64,000 bases of DNA from Frankia alni ACN14a (GTDB lineage Bacteria > Actinomycetota > Actinomycetes > Frankiales > Frankiaceae): contig NC_008278.1 of assembly GCF_000058485.1 (NCBI RefSeq), forward strand, positions 3,466,962 through 3,530,961, written 5' to 3'. The notes under the pieces were generated by a model. It saw nothing but the letters and a program-made list of their open reading frames with translations. It was not told the DNA's origin and did not search any database. Below, in pieces: positions 37,052 through 45,721 of the stretch. Made by a program: the position numbers and the translations under genes. Numbering within the stretch: position 1 is the first letter of the stretch; each line of letters opens with the position of its first letter.

Positions 37052-37393
37052 TCAGGCGGACTTGCGGGGCAGGCTCCAGTAGTCGCGGTTGACGGCGATC
37101 CGGCCCTCGCGCAGCGAGCCGAAGGAGGACCCGCGGATGCCGGCCGGCTGCATGACCCACTCGATGGCGTAGGTGGCTCCGTCGGACAGGGTGGTGACGA
37201 CGTCGTAGGTGGTGCCCGCCGTCTGGCTCAGGGCGTTGTCGATGAACGCCCGGGCCTCGTCGGTGCCGGCGGCGCCGTGGCCGGTCGGGACGTCCTCCAG
37301 CACGACGTCCGGGGTCAGGGTGGCCAGGATTGCGTCGGTGTCCTGCTTGTTCCAGCCGGCGAAGTAGTCGTCGATGACGGTGGTGTCGCTCAT
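37052..37393 (-). CDS. SnoaL-like (NTF2 fold) protein
   Basis: 113 residues. The fold pattern is helical start (DDYFAGWNKQDTDAILATL), strand with VLEDVPTGHGAAGTDEARAFI, then a beta-sheet end (AIEWVMQPAGIRG). Such proteins act as cyclases, isomerases or small-ligand carriers. Its ATG overlaps the TetR stop (ATGA), so the two are translationally coupled, and the TetR protein probably controls it. Ends in SLPRKSA. Confidence 0.83.
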   Translation of the reverse strand: MSDTTVIDDYFAGWNKQDTDAILATLTPDVVLEDVPTGHGAAGTDEARAFIDNALSQTAGTTYDVVTTLSDGATYAIEWVMQPAGIRGSSFGSLREGRIAVNRDYWSLPRKSA

Positions 37394-38103
37394 GGTCGTG
37401 TCTCCTCCGTGAGGGCGGGCCGCGCCGGGCCCGCCGAGTCGATCGGGTTCGGGTCGATCGGGTTCGGGTCGATCGGGTTCGGGTCGATCGGGTCGGCGAC
37501 GGGCGGCGCGGCCGCCGGTACCGTCGCCAGCACGCGGCGCAGGGCGCGTTCGAGCGTCGAGAGGTCGTCCAGGCCCGGCCCGCTGACGCCGGCGGCGGCC
37601 AGGCTCGGATGCGTGCCGCCGGCCGCCACCAGCCCGCGGGCCGCGAGCCAGCCGGTGAACAGCAGGTAGGTGGCGGTGAACAGCTCGACCGCCGCGGGCT
37701 CCGGCAGGCCCGCGGCGCGCAGGATCGACAGCGCCGTGCCGGTGAGCCGGCCGGCCGCGGCGGAGGGCAGCGACGCCGTCAGCGCCCGCATCCCGGTGCC
37801 CGGGTAGCGACGGAACGCCTCGTCCATCGCGGTGACGAGCCCGACGTACTGGTCCACCCAGGGCGCGGCCGGATCGAGCTCGATGCGGATGTCGGCGGCG
37901 ACCGCCTCGACGACCCGGTCGGCCAGATCCTCGCCGCCGCGCAGGTGGTAGTGCACCGCGGGCGGGGTGACGCCGAGCTCGTCGGCGACGGCGCGCACGG
38001 TCAGCCGGTCGAGGCCGCCGCGCTCCACCACCCGTAGTGCGGCGTCGAGCACGTCGCGCTGGGTCAGCGGCGCCGGCTGCGTCCCGCCACGCCTGCGTGC
38101 CAC
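37390..38103 (-). CDS. TetR-family transcriptional regulator
   Basis: 237 residues. The N-terminal helix-turn-helix reads LTQRDVLDAALRVVERGG then LTVRAVADELGVTPPAVHYH, the classical TetR pattern (residues 13-57). The C-terminal domain resembles TetR_C regulators with an Ala/Leu-rich ligand-binding helix set. A C-terminal tail has three PIDPN pentapeptides encoded by a 15-bp repeat (37440-37490). It is coupled to the SnoaL gene and divergent from the flavin monooxygenase; an AT-rich stretch at about 38143-38165 lies between and is the obvious shared operator region. Confidence 0.88.
   Translation of the reverse strand: MARRRGGTQPAPLTQRDVLDAALRVVERGGLDRLTVRAVADELGVTPPAVHYHLRGGEDLADRVVEAVAADIRIELDPAAPWVDQYVGLVTAMDEAFRRYPGTGMRALTASLPSAAAGRLTGTALSILRAAGLPEPAAVELFTATYLLFTGWLAARGLVAAGGTHPSLAAAGVSGPGLDDLSTLERALRRVLATVPAAAPPVADPIDPNPIDPNPIDPNPIDSAGPARPALTEETRP
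37440..37490. repeat. 15-bp repeat encoding PIDPN tail of the TetR protein
   Basis: About 3.4 perfect copies of GATCGGGTTCGGGTC, in the reverse strand of the TetR gene near its stop. Confidence 0.9.
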
Positions 38104-38142
38104 CGACCGCCTCCCGCCCCGAATCTCCGGACCGCCCGAGGC

Positions 38143-38165
38143 TTCATTATGCCATAGTAAATCAC
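38143..38165. promoter_or_regulatory. AT-rich divergent promoter/operator region
   Basis: A stretch rich in A/T (ATTATGCCATAGTAAATCAC) in otherwise extremely GC-rich DNA lies in the 89-bp gap between the TetR and monooxygenase genes. It is partly symmetrical around CCATAG and fits a shared operator. Confidence 0.5.
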
Positions 38166-38192
38166 TGCGGTCACGACCTGAGGGAGGCCGAA

Positions 38193-39449
38193 ATGCGCAG
38201 CGACATCGACGGCGACCTGGACAACGACGTCGTCGTCATCGGGGGCGGGGTGGGCGGCTGCGCGCTCGCCGCCCGCCTGGCCACGGCGGGTCTGGGCGTC
38301 ACGGTGCTGGAGCGCGAGCGCGTCTACCGCGACCAGATCCGCGGCGAGGCGATCGCGCCGTGGGGCTTTCGCGAGGCCGTCGAGCTGGGCCTCGGCGACA
38401 CGGTGCTCGGCACCGAGGGCGCGTCGGTGATCAGCCGGATGGTGCCCTACGACGAGATGCTGACCGTCGAACGCGCCCGCAGCGCTGCGATGGACCTGTC
38501 CACGACCGTGCCCGGCGCCCCGGGGATCATCGGCGTGGGCCATCCGGAGCTGCGCGAGGCGCTCGCCACCGCGGCGGCCAAGGCCGGCGCGACCGTCGTG
38601 CGCGGCGTCGGGCGGTCCACGGTGGAACCGGGCCCGGCGCCGTCGGTCACCTACGAGCTGGACGGGGCGCACCACACCGTGCGCGCCCGGTTCGTCGTCG
38701 TCGCCGACGGCAAGAACTCCGCGACCCGCACGGCACTCGGCATCCCGATCACGGTGACCACCCCGCGGGTGATGCTCACCGGGCTGCTCGTCGACGACGG
38801 CGGCGCGTGGGACCGCGCCGAGACGACGCTCGGCGTCGACGGGCGCAACCAGTACGTCGTCGTGCCCCGCGGCGCCGACCTGATCCGGCTCTACATCGCC
38901 CGGTCCGCGACCGACCCCGAACGGTTCAACGGGCCCGAACGGGTGGCCCGCTTCCTGGCGGCGTACCGCTCACCGGCGCTGCCGTGCCCCGACGCGCTCG
39001 CCGACGCCACCCCGGCCGGGCCGTGCGCGACCTTCCCCATGACCGACGCCTGGACCGACAACCCGCTGCTCCCCGGGATCGCGCTGCTCGGCGACGCCGC
39101 CGGTTGGAGCAACCCGGTCACCGCCCAGGGGCTGAGCATCACCCTGCGCGACACCCGGGTGCTCGCCGAGGCCCTGCTCGACACCCCCACCTGGACCCCG
39201 CAGACGCTGCGCGGCTACGCCGAGGAACGCGGCGAGCGGATGGCACGGCTGCGCTTCGCCACCGCGCTGACCGATCTGCTGTCCGCGTTCGGCATGCCCG
39301 AGCGGGCGGCGAAGCGCCGGCGGATGACGAAGCTGCTGCGCGAGCGCCCGGACCTCGGCGCCGCGCTCGGCGCCGTCCACGCGGGCCCCTGGGCGCTCGG
39401 CCCCGAGGCGTTCTCCCCGGACATCCTCACCACCCTCGCCCTCGCCTGA
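38193..39449 (+). CDS. FAD-dependent monooxygenase (PheA/TetX-like group A)
   Basis: 418 residues. Nucleotide motif VVVIGGGVGGCALAARL starts near residue 10; DG motif VVVADGKNSATR (about 168-179); GD motif IALLGDAAGWSNPVTAQGLS (about 300-319). These are the three signatures of flavoprotein aromatic hydroxylases. ATG 38193 with GGGAGG eight bases upstream. It is divergent from the TetR/SnoaL pair and is the probable regulated target, perhaps for detoxifying or tailoring an aromatic compound. Confidence 0.88.
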   Translation: MRSDIDGDLDNDVVVIGGGVGGCALAARLATAGLGVTVLERERVYRDQIRGEAIAPWGFREAVELGLGDTVLGTEGASVISRMVPYDEMLTVERARSAAMDLSTTVPGAPGIIGVGHPELREALATAAAKAGATVVRGVGRSTVEPGPAPSVTYELDGAHHTVRARFVVVADGKNSATRTALGIPITVTTPRVMLTGLLVDDGGAWDRAETTLGVDGRNQYVVVPRGADLIRLYIARSATDPERFNGPERVARFLAAYRSPALPCPDALADATPAGPCATFPMTDAWTDNPLLPGIALLGDAAGWSNPVTAQGLSITLRDTRVLAEALLDTPTWTPQTLRGYAEERGERMARLRFATALTDLLSAFGMPERAAKRRRMTKLLRERPDLGAALGAVHAGPWALGPEAFSPDILTTLALA

Positions 39450-39544
39450 CCGCAGCTGCTGGCGGCCGGACACGGGTAGACCCTCCCCGTCAGGCTCGGG
39501 TGACGTCTGCGATGGCGGACCGGCCGACGGTGGGGCAGCGGGGC

Positions 39545-40492
39545 TCAGGCGGTCGCGCGGGCATCGGCGGCGAGGCGGCGCAGGAACTCCTCGACCACGT
39601 CGACCAGCTCCCCGACGACGTCGCCGGGCACGTCGGGACTGAGCACGGCCGGCAGTTCGGTCTCGGCCGAGCCGGCGAAGCTGCGGGTGCTCAGCCGGAC
39701 CATCGACTCGAACAGGGGAACCCCGAGGCTGGCGGCCTGGTGGATGTGGGGCCGCAGGAAACTGGTCGGCTGGCCGCGGTAGTACTGGACCATCATGAGC
39801 ACGACGCCGAGCACCCGCGGCTCCAGGCGTTTCGCCGCGGGATGCACGCCGGACTGCAGGTCGGCGACCCGGTTGTACTCCCAGACGTAGCGGCGCAGCT
39901 TGCCCAGCAGGTGCTCGATGCCCAGCGCGGAGAAGTTGTCGGGCCGGGCCGGGATGAGCACGTGGTCGCAGGCGGCGATCGCGGCGCGGGTCATCACCCC
40001 GAAGTGCGGTGGGCAGTCGATGAGGACCAGGTCGTAGTCGCTCATCCCGGGGGAGGCCAGGCCGGTGGCGAGGCGCTGGTAGACGTCGAAGTAGTGGCGG
40101 GTGGACCGGTGTGCCTGCGCCCCGCCCAGGTGGGCGGCGAGGTTCATCTCGATGTCGCCGAGGGACAGGTGCGAGGCGAGCAGGTCGAGTGTGCCGCCGC
40201 GCTCGGCGACGGCGGTGGCGGCGACCGGCGGGGTCGTCACGTAGCCGGCCAGCGGCGGCGGGAGGGTCTCCGGCCGCCACGACTCGAACCAGGCCTTCAC
40301 GGTCCTGCGGTTCTCGGCGAGCTCGGTGCGCCAGACCTCCGGCTGGTAGAAGGAGAAGGTGAGGTTCGCCTGCGGGTCGAGGTCGATCAGCAGGACGCGG
40401 CGGCCCAGCCGGGCGATGGCGGCGCCGATGTTCGCGGTGAGCGTCGTCTTGCCCACCCCGCCCTTGTAGCTGGCGATCGCCACGACCTTCAC
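39545..40492 (-). CDS. ParA/Soj-type ATPase, orphan
   Basis: 315 residues. The deviant Walker A is KGGVGKTTLTANIG (near residue 10), Walker A' region LLIDLDPQANLTF, Walker B VLIDCPPHFG. ParA proteins position DNA or large protein cargo by ATP-driven dimer gradients. There is no ParB or parS-like gene beside it, so the cargo is unknown; an orphan ParA can position other structures such as carboxysomes or chemotaxis arrays. GTG start with GAGGA five bases before it. Confidence 0.88.
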   Translation of the reverse strand: MKVVAIASYKGGVGKTTLTANIGAAIARLGRRVLLIDLDPQANLTFSFYQPEVWRTELAENRRTVKAWFESWRPETLPPPLAGYVTTPPVAATAVAERGGTLDLLASHLSLGDIEMNLAAHLGGAQAHRSTRHYFDVYQRLATGLASPGMSDYDLVLIDCPPHFGVMTRAAIAACDHVLIPARPDNFSALGIEHLLGKLRRYVWEYNRVADLQSGVHPAAKRLEPRVLGVVLMMVQYYRGQPTSFLRPHIHQAASLGVPLFESMVRLSTRSFAGSAETELPAVLSPDVPGDVVGELVDVVEEFLRRLAADARATA

Positions 40493-40890
40493 CGCATCCT
40501 CGCTCCCGGTCGTGCGCCCCGCCCGACGGCGCGGTGACGTCTCCTCGTGCCCGGCCGGACCTGCGACATGCTCCGTGTCCGGCTCACAAGCAGACTACGG
40601 CCGTCGGGGATTCGCTGGCCGCCGCGGATTCGGTGACCGCCGCGGATGCGGTCCCGTGGCCCGGGACGAACACCGCCGCGACGGCCCGCCGCGCCGGTCC
40701 GGCCGGCCGGTGGGGTGGCCGGATCGGGCGATGCGCCCACCGCCCGGTGCGGGGGCGCCGAGCGTCCGCGAGCCCCGCGCGACGGCGCCGGGCGTCCCGC
40801 GCGCGGGCCCGCCCGGGCAGGGTGCGGCCGGGGCGGACAGGCCCGTTCCGGCCGGTGCGGTGGCCGCATCGGGCGCCCCTGCGCGGACGG
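40493..40890. other. 398-bp gap without a convincing gene
   Basis: GC-rich stretch between the ParA and pheA genes, both on the minus strand. A 126-codon Pro/Arg-rich frame ends at the ParA start, but it resembles random GC-rich translation. An 18-bp repeat (GATTCGCTGGCCGCCGCG, 40609-40644, two copies and a partial) is the only structure noticed. Confidence 0.5.
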
Positions 40891-41835
40891 TCACGGTTCC
40901 CGTTCGTCGCCGTGGCCGTCCAGGCAGCGGGTGAGCCAGTCGGCCGCCGCGGTGAACTCGCGGTCCGACTCCTGCGAGCGCACGGACGGCGCCAGACCGT
41001 CGGCCCGCGGATAGGACCCGAGGAAGCGCACCTTCGGGCAGATCCGGTACAGCCCCATCAGGGCCTCGCCGACCCGGCGGTCGCTGGCATGACCCTCCGC
41101 GTCGAGGGAGAAGCAGTACTGGCCGAGGCCCTCGCCGGTGGGGCGGGACTCGATCCGCATCAGGTTGACCCCGCGCACGGCCCACTGCTGGAGCAGCTCC
41201 AGCAGCGCGCCGGGGTGGTTCTCGGCCAGCCATGCCACCGCGGACGTCTTGTCCGCCCGGGTGGGCGCGGCGATGCGGCCGGGACGGCCGAGCAGGACGA
41301 AGCGGGTCGTGGCGTCGGCGGCGTCGTTGATGTCCGTCACCAGCGCCTCCAGGCCGTAGAGGCGGCCGGCGAACTCCCCGGCGAAGGCGCAGTCGAAGCG
41401 CCCGTCGCGGACCAGGCGCGCCCCTTCGGCGTTGGACGCGGCCGACTCCCACTCGGCGTGCGGCAGGTTCGCCGCGAGCCAGCGGCGCACCTGGGCCTGG
41501 GCGACCGGATGGCCGGTGACCGTCTTGACGTCCTCCAGGGTGGTGCCCGGCCGCACGAGCAGGGCGAAGCTGATCGGCAGCAGCACCTCGCGGTAGATCA
41601 TCAGGGGGCTGCCGGTGGCGAGCTCGTCGAGGGTGGTGGTCACGGCGCCCTCGACGGAGTTCTCGATCGGCACCAGCGCGCCGGCCGCGTCGCCGCTGCG
41701 TACCGCGTCCAGCGCCGCCGTCACGGAGGCGGAGGGAACCAGCTCGCCGGTCGCCGCCTCCGGCAGCGTCTGGAGCGCGGCCTCGCTGAAGGTCCCCTCG
41801 GGGCCGAGGTAGGTGTAGCGGGCCTGGGCAGGCAA
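40891..41835 (-). CDS. pheA: Prephenate dehydratase
   Basis: 314 residues. It converts prephenate to phenylpyruvate in phenylalanine synthesis. It starts ARYTYLGPEGTFSEAAL; catalytic motifs include ENSVEGAV and the TTRF box (DATTRFVLLG, about residues 168-177), followed by a regulatory ACT domain (GALLELLQQWAVRGVNLMRIESRP region) that binds phenylalanine. The TTG start at 41835 has AGGAGG six bases upstream. No chorismate mutase domain is fused. It is followed upstream by the 15-bp minisatellite and the bkd-type operon, all on the minus strand. Confidence 0.95.
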   Translation of the reverse strand: MPAQARYTYLGPEGTFSEAALQTLPEAATGELVPSASVTAALDAVRSGDAAGALVPIENSVEGAVTTTLDELATGSPLMIYREVLLPISFALLVRPGTTLEDVKTVTGHPVAQAQVRRWLAANLPHAEWESAASNAEGARLVRDGRFDCAFAGEFAGRLYGLEALVTDINDAADATTRFVLLGRPGRIAAPTRADKTSAVAWLAENHPGALLELLQQWAVRGVNLMRIESRPTGEGLGQYCFSLDAEGHASDRRVGEALMGLYRICPKVRFLGSYPRADGLAPSVRSQESDREFTAAADWLTRCLDGHGDEREP

Positions 41836-41905
41836 GTCAGACCTCCTGGGACCGGATCGGGCAGCACCCGTCGTCGGGCGCTGCGTGGAAGGTCGGATGC
41901 TGCGT

Positions 41906-41980
41906 GGCTGGCAGGGATGCGCCTGGCAGGGATGCGCCTGGCAGGGATGCGGCTGGCAGGGATGCGGCTGGCAGGGATGC
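41906..41980. repeat. Five perfect-length 15-bp tandem repeats between pheA and the E2 gene
   Basis: Five head-to-tail units of G(G/C)CTGGCAGGGATGC occupy exactly 75 bp, beginning just after the E2 stop (on the minus strand) and ending about 70 bp before pheA. On the minus strand one frame would read repeated ASLPA, but no start or ribosome site makes it a gene. Confidence 0.9.
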
Positions 41981-41994
41981 GCAGCGGACGGGGG

Positions 41995-43419
41995 TCAGAG
42001 GTGGCGCAGCAGCGCGGTGGGGTCCTCGACGGCGTCGGCGACGAAGCGCAGGAACGCCCCGGCGGTCGCGCCGTCGCACACCCGGTGGTCGAAGGTGAAC
42101 GACAGCTGCACGACGCTGCGTACGGCCAGCGCGCCGTCCACCGCCCACGGACGGGGGACGATCCGGCCGACCCCGAGCATCGCCACCTGCGGGTGAGCGA
42201 TGATCGGCGTGGACCCGTCGACGCCGAAGACGCCGTAGTTGTTCAGCGTGAACGTGCCGCCCGTCAGCTCGGCCGGGGTGAGCCGGCCCCCGCGGGCGGC
42301 CGCGGTCAGCCGGGTGAGCTCGGCGGACAGCCGAGCCGTCGTCATGTCCTCGGCGTGGTGCACCACGGGCACGGCCAGCCCGCGCGGGGTCTGCGCGGCG
42401 AACCCCAGATGGACGCCGCCGTGGCGACGCACGCCGGTGGCGCGGCCGTCGGAGTCGGTGACGACGGACGAGTTCAGCTCGGGCGCGCGCAGCAGCGCCG
42501 CGACGCAGACGCGGGCGAGGAGCGCGAGCAGCCCGATCCGCGGTTCGGCGCCGCCGGCGTTGAGGGTGTCGCGGGCGGCGAGCAGGCCGGTGGCGTCGGC
42601 GTCGACCCAGCAGGTGGCGTCGGGCACCTCGCTGCGGCTGCGGGTGAACGTCTCCGCGGCCCGCCGCCCGATCGCGTCGAGGGGGACGATGGTGGCGTCG
42701 GACTCGGCGGGCTGCGGCGCGGGGGCCGGCGTGCCTTCGACGGCGGCCTCGACATCGCGGCGCATGATCAACCCGCCCGGGCCGCTGCCGGTCACCACCT
42801 GCAGGTCGACGCCGTGGTCGCGGGCGAGGCGACGCACGAGGGGGGACACGACCGCGACCGCGGTCCGCGCGGCCGATCCCGAGGGCTCGGCCGAGCCGGC
42901 CACCCCCGCGGACCCGCCAGATCCCACGGACCCGGCCGATCCGGCCGATCCGGGCCGCCCGGATGATCGCGACGGTCCGGAGGGCATCGCCGGGCGCGGC
43001 GTCGGGATGGTGCCGACCCGCCGGCGGCGGGGCCGGACCGGCTCGGTGCTGACGCCATAGCCGACGAGGATGTTTCCCGACCCCGACCCCGATCCCGACC
43101 CGGACCCGGACCTCGGACCGGAGCCCGATCCGGAGCTGGCGGTGGAACCCGGGGCCGAGGGGGCCGTCGCCGAGTCGTCGACGGCCACGGTGATCAGCGC
43201 CGCGCCGACGGGGACGCCGGTGCCGGCGGGGCCGGCCAGCGAGGTGACGACGCCGGCGTAGGGGCAGGGCACCTCGACGACGGCCTTGGCGGTCTCCACC
43301 TCGGCTACGGGCTGGTCGACGGTGATGACGTCCCCGACGTCGACGAACCAGCGGACCACCTCGGCGGAGGTCAGCCCCTCACCGAGGTCGGGAAGGGCGA
43401 AGGCGCGTACCGCGGCCAC
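41995..43419 (-). CDS. bkdC: Branched-chain 2-oxoacid dehydrogenase E2, dihydrolipoyl acyltransferase
   Basis: 474 residues. N-terminal lipoyl domain with lipoylated Lys45 in ETAKAVVEV; a long Gly/Ser linker (GSGSG runs); a peripheral subunit-binding domain (VVSPLVRRLARDHGVDL, about 205-240); then the catalytic core ending FDHRVCDG with catalytic His445 and Asp449. It moves branched acyl groups from E1 to CoA. GTG start, 4 bp after the E1 beta stop. The linker is longer than in most E2s. Assignment to the branched-chain rather than pyruvate complex rests on the heterodimeric E1 and the operon. Confidence 0.9.
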   Translation of the reverse strand: MAAVRAFALPDLGEGLTSAEVVRWFVDVGDVITVDQPVAEVETAKAVVEVPCPYAGVVTSLAGPAGTGVPVGAALITVAVDDSATAPSAPGSTASSGSGSGPRSGSGSGSGSGSGNILVGYGVSTEPVRPRRRRVGTIPTPRPAMPSGPSRSSGRPGSAGSAGSVGSGGSAGVAGSAEPSGSAARTAVAVVSPLVRRLARDHGVDLQVVTGSGPGGLIMRRDVEAAVEGTPAPAPQPAESDATIVPLDAIGRRAAETFTRSRSEVPDATCWVDADATGLLAARDTLNAGGAEPRIGLLALLARVCVAALLRAPELNSSVVTDSDGRATGVRRHGGVHLGFAAQTPRGLAVPVVHHAEDMTTARLSAELTRLTAAARGGRLTPAELTGGTFTLNNYGVFGVDGSTPIIAHPQVAMLGVGRIVPRPWAVDGALAVRSVVQLSFTFDHRVCDGATAGAFLRFVADAVEDPTALLRHL

Positions 43420-43423
43420 GGGC

Positions 43424-44410
43424 TCACTGCTCCCACTGGAGTCGGGCGACGGCGTCGAGGATGCGGTCGACGCTGGGCAGATGGTGCTTTTCGAGCATGG
43501 GCGGGGGGTAGGGGATGTCGTAGCCGGTCACCCGCAGCACGGGGGCGGCAAGGTGGTGGAAGCACCGCTCGGTGACCCGGGCGGCGATCTCCGCGCCGAC
43601 TCCGGCGAAACCCGCCGCCTCGTGGACGACGACGGCGCGGCCGGTCGCGCGCACCGCCGCGCAGACCGTCTCGTCGTCGAACGGCACCAGCGAGCGCAGG
43701 TCGACGACCCCGAGGTCCCAGCCCTCCGACCGGGCGGCGGCCGCCGCCTCCAGGCAGACGGGCAGCGACGGGCCGTAGGTCAGCAGGGTCGCCGAGGTGC
43801 CCGGCCGGCGCACCATCGCCCGTCCGATCGGTGGCACCTGGGCGGTCGAGACCTCGGCCGGCGAGAAGTCCGCCGCCGACCAGTAGAGCCGCTTCGGCTC
43901 CAGGAAGACCACGGGGTCGTCCGAGGCGATCGCCGAACGCAGCAGCCCGTAGCTGTCGGCGACGGTGGCGGGGGTGACGACGTGCAGGCCGGGGGTGTGC
44001 GCGTAGTACGCCTCGCTGGAGTCGCTGTGATGCTCCACCCCGCCGACGCCCCCGCCGTAGGGCACCCGGATCGTGATCGGCAGGCCCATCCGCCCGCCGG
44101 TGCGGTTGCGCATCTTCGCCACGTGCGAGACGACCTGCTCGAACGCCGGGTAGGCGAAGGCGTCGAACTGCATCTCCACGACCGGCCGCAGCCCGTACAT
44201 CGCCATGCCGACGGCGGTGCCGAGGATGCCCGCCTCGGCCAGCGGGGTGTCCAGGCAGCGCTGCGCCCCGAACTCGGCGGCCAGCCCGTCGGTGACCCGG
44301 AACACGCCGCCGAGCGTGCCGACGTCCTCGCCGAGCACGTGGACGCTGGCGTCCTCGCGCAGCGAGTCGCGCAGCGCCGCGTTGAGGGCCGCGACCATCG
44401 TCGTGCTCAT
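43424..44410 (-). CDS. bkdB: 2-oxoacid dehydrogenase E1 beta (branched-chain type)
   Basis: 328 residues, normal length. It pairs with the E1 alpha chain to decarboxylate branched 2-oxo acids with thiamine diphosphate. Visible family motifs: VHVLGEDVGTLGGVF, DTPLAEAGILGTAVGMA, FDAFAYPAFEQ, PYGGGVGGVEHHSDS. The ATG overlaps the E1 alpha stop by four bases (ATGA). Cotranscribed with the E2 gene. Confidence 0.92.
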   Translation of the reverse strand: MSTTMVAALNAALRDSLREDASVHVLGEDVGTLGGVFRVTDGLAAEFGAQRCLDTPLAEAGILGTAVGMAMYGLRPVVEMQFDAFAYPAFEQVVSHVAKMRNRTGGRMGLPITIRVPYGGGVGGVEHHSDSSEAYYAHTPGLHVVTPATVADSYGLLRSAIASDDPVVFLEPKRLYWSAADFSPAEVSTAQVPPIGRAMVRRPGTSATLLTYGPSLPVCLEAAAAARSEGWDLGVVDLRSLVPFDDETVCAAVRATGRAVVVHEAAGFAGVGAEIAARVTERCFHHLAAPVLRVTGYDIPYPPPMLEKHHLPSVDRILDAVARLQWEQ

Positions 44411-45597
44411 CGGGCCTGCTCCCCGTCCCCGTCCGCGACCGCTCCGGCGGCGTCGGCGTCGGCGTCGAGGCGTGCCGCGAGCTCGGCGGCCTGCTCGCGC
44501 AGCTGGCTGGTCGGCTGCGCGTAGACGTGGGCGAACAGGGAGTCCGGGTCGGGATCCGGCGGGTTGTCGAACTGGGCGCGGATCTCGACGGCGAGGTCCT
44601 CGGCCGCCTGCGCGGCGGCGGCCACGCCCGCGTCGTCGAGCAGCCCCGCGGCGCGCAGATGCCCCTCCAGCAGCGTCAACGGGTCGCGTGCCCGCCAGGC
44701 GTCGACCTCGGCCGCGCTGCGGTAGCGGGTCGCGTCGTCGGCGTTGGTGTGCGCGTCCAGCCGGTAGGTGACCGCCTCGACGAGCACCGGCCCGCGGCCC
44801 GACCGGGCGTGGTCGACCGCCGCGGACAGCACGCTGTGCATCGCCAGCGCGTCGTTGCCGTCGACGAGGCGGCCGGCGATGCCGTAGCCGACCGCCTTGT
44901 GGGCGAGCGACGGCGCCGCGGACTGGCTGGCCAGCGGCACGGAGATCGCGTAGCCGTTGTTCTGGACCAGGAACACCACGGGCGCGCCCAGCACCCCGGC
45001 GAAGTTCAGCGCCTCGTGGAAGTCACCCTCGCTGGTGCCGCCGTCGCCGACGAGGGCGAGTGCGACGAGGTTCTCCGCGGCGGCGGGATCCGTCGCCGCG
45101 CGCAGGCGGGCGGCGTGGGCCAGGCCGACCGCGTGGGGGGCCTGGGTGGCCAGCGGTGTCGACAGCGGCGCGATCCGGTGGGAGTACGGGTCGTAGCCGC
45201 TGTGGGCGTGCCCGCGCATCAGCGTCAGCGCGTCCAGCGGCCGCACGCCCCGGGCGACCACCGCGAGGGTGTCGCGGTAGCTCGGGAACAGCCAGTCCAC
45301 GTCGCGCAGCACCATGGCGGCGGTGACCTGGCAGGCCTCCTGGCCGGTGGACGCGGGGTACACGGCGAGCCGGCCCTGGCGGGTCAGCGTCGTGGCCTGC
45401 TGGTTGAAGCGGCGACCGAGGACGATCCGGCGGTACAGCTCACGCTGCACCTCGGCGTCGAACGTCCTGGCCGCCGGGGTGCCGAGGATGCGCACCGGCT
45501 CGGGATCGGGCAGTAACGGCGCGGGGTCACGGCGCGGGCCGTGGGAGTGCGGGGGCCCGACGAGGCCGGGTGCGGTGCTGTCGTCGAGGACGGTCAT
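44407..45597 (-). CDS. bkdA: 2-oxoacid dehydrogenase E1 alpha (branched-chain type)
   Basis: 396 residues. The thiamine-diphosphate motif is GDGGTSEGDFHEALNFAG, ending in VFLVQNNGYAIS; the phosphorylation-loop type region SGYDPYSHR and an N-terminal QGRLAVYPASTGQEA also match. A C-terminal Asp/Ala-rich tail (DADADAAGAVADGD) is not conserved. First gene of the E1alpha-E1beta-E2 operon, which turns valine, leucine and isoleucine oxo acids into acyl-CoA; such CoAs can prime branched lipids or polyketides. No E3 gene is adjacent. Confidence 0.93.
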   Translation of the reverse strand: MTVLDDSTAPGLVGPPHSHGPRRDPAPLLPDPEPVRILGTPAARTFDAEVQRELYRRIVLGRRFNQQATTLTRQGRLAVYPASTGQEACQVTAAMVLRDVDWLFPSYRDTLAVVARGVRPLDALTLMRGHAHSGYDPYSHRIAPLSTPLATQAPHAVGLAHAARLRAATDPAAAENLVALALVGDGGTSEGDFHEALNFAGVLGAPVVFLVQNNGYAISVPLASQSAAPSLAHKAVGYGIAGRLVDGNDALAMHSVLSAAVDHARSGRGPVLVEAVTYRLDAHTNADDATRYRSAAEVDAWRARDPLTLLEGHLRAAGLLDDAGVAAAAQAAEDLAVEIRAQFDNPPDPDPDSLFAHVYAQPTSQLREQAAELAARLDADADAAGAVADGDGEQAR

Positions 45598-45673
45598 GGG
45601 CCACCTTCGGGACTGGGTGGTGGACGGGGGGTGGCTGCCGTGCCCGGGTCTGCGTTGCCCAGGTCTACGCTGC

Positions 45674-45721
45674 CCCAGGTCAGGGCGGTCCCAGGTCAGG
45701 GCGGTCCCAGGTCAGGGCTGT
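45674..45721. repeat. Three 16-bp tandem repeats upstream of the bkd operon
   Basis: Three units of CCCAGGTCAGGGCGGT (one base changed in the last) occupy 48 bp, followed by a partial copy. They lie about 80-120 bp upstream of the E1 alpha start and might bind a regulator. Confidence 0.85.

Noticed and set aside
40489-40869. 126-codon minus-strand frame ending on the ParA start
   Set aside because: Overlap with the next start is suggestive, but the product is almost only Arg, Pro, Gly and Ala, with no ribosome site.
41906-41980. Possible CRISPR array
   Set aside because: Repeats are directly adjacent with no spacers and are too short; no cas gene is in the window.
41837-42148. Frame reading ASLPA repeats across the 15-bp array
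   Set aside because: The reading is produced by the minisatellite itself and overlaps the real E2 gene in another frame.
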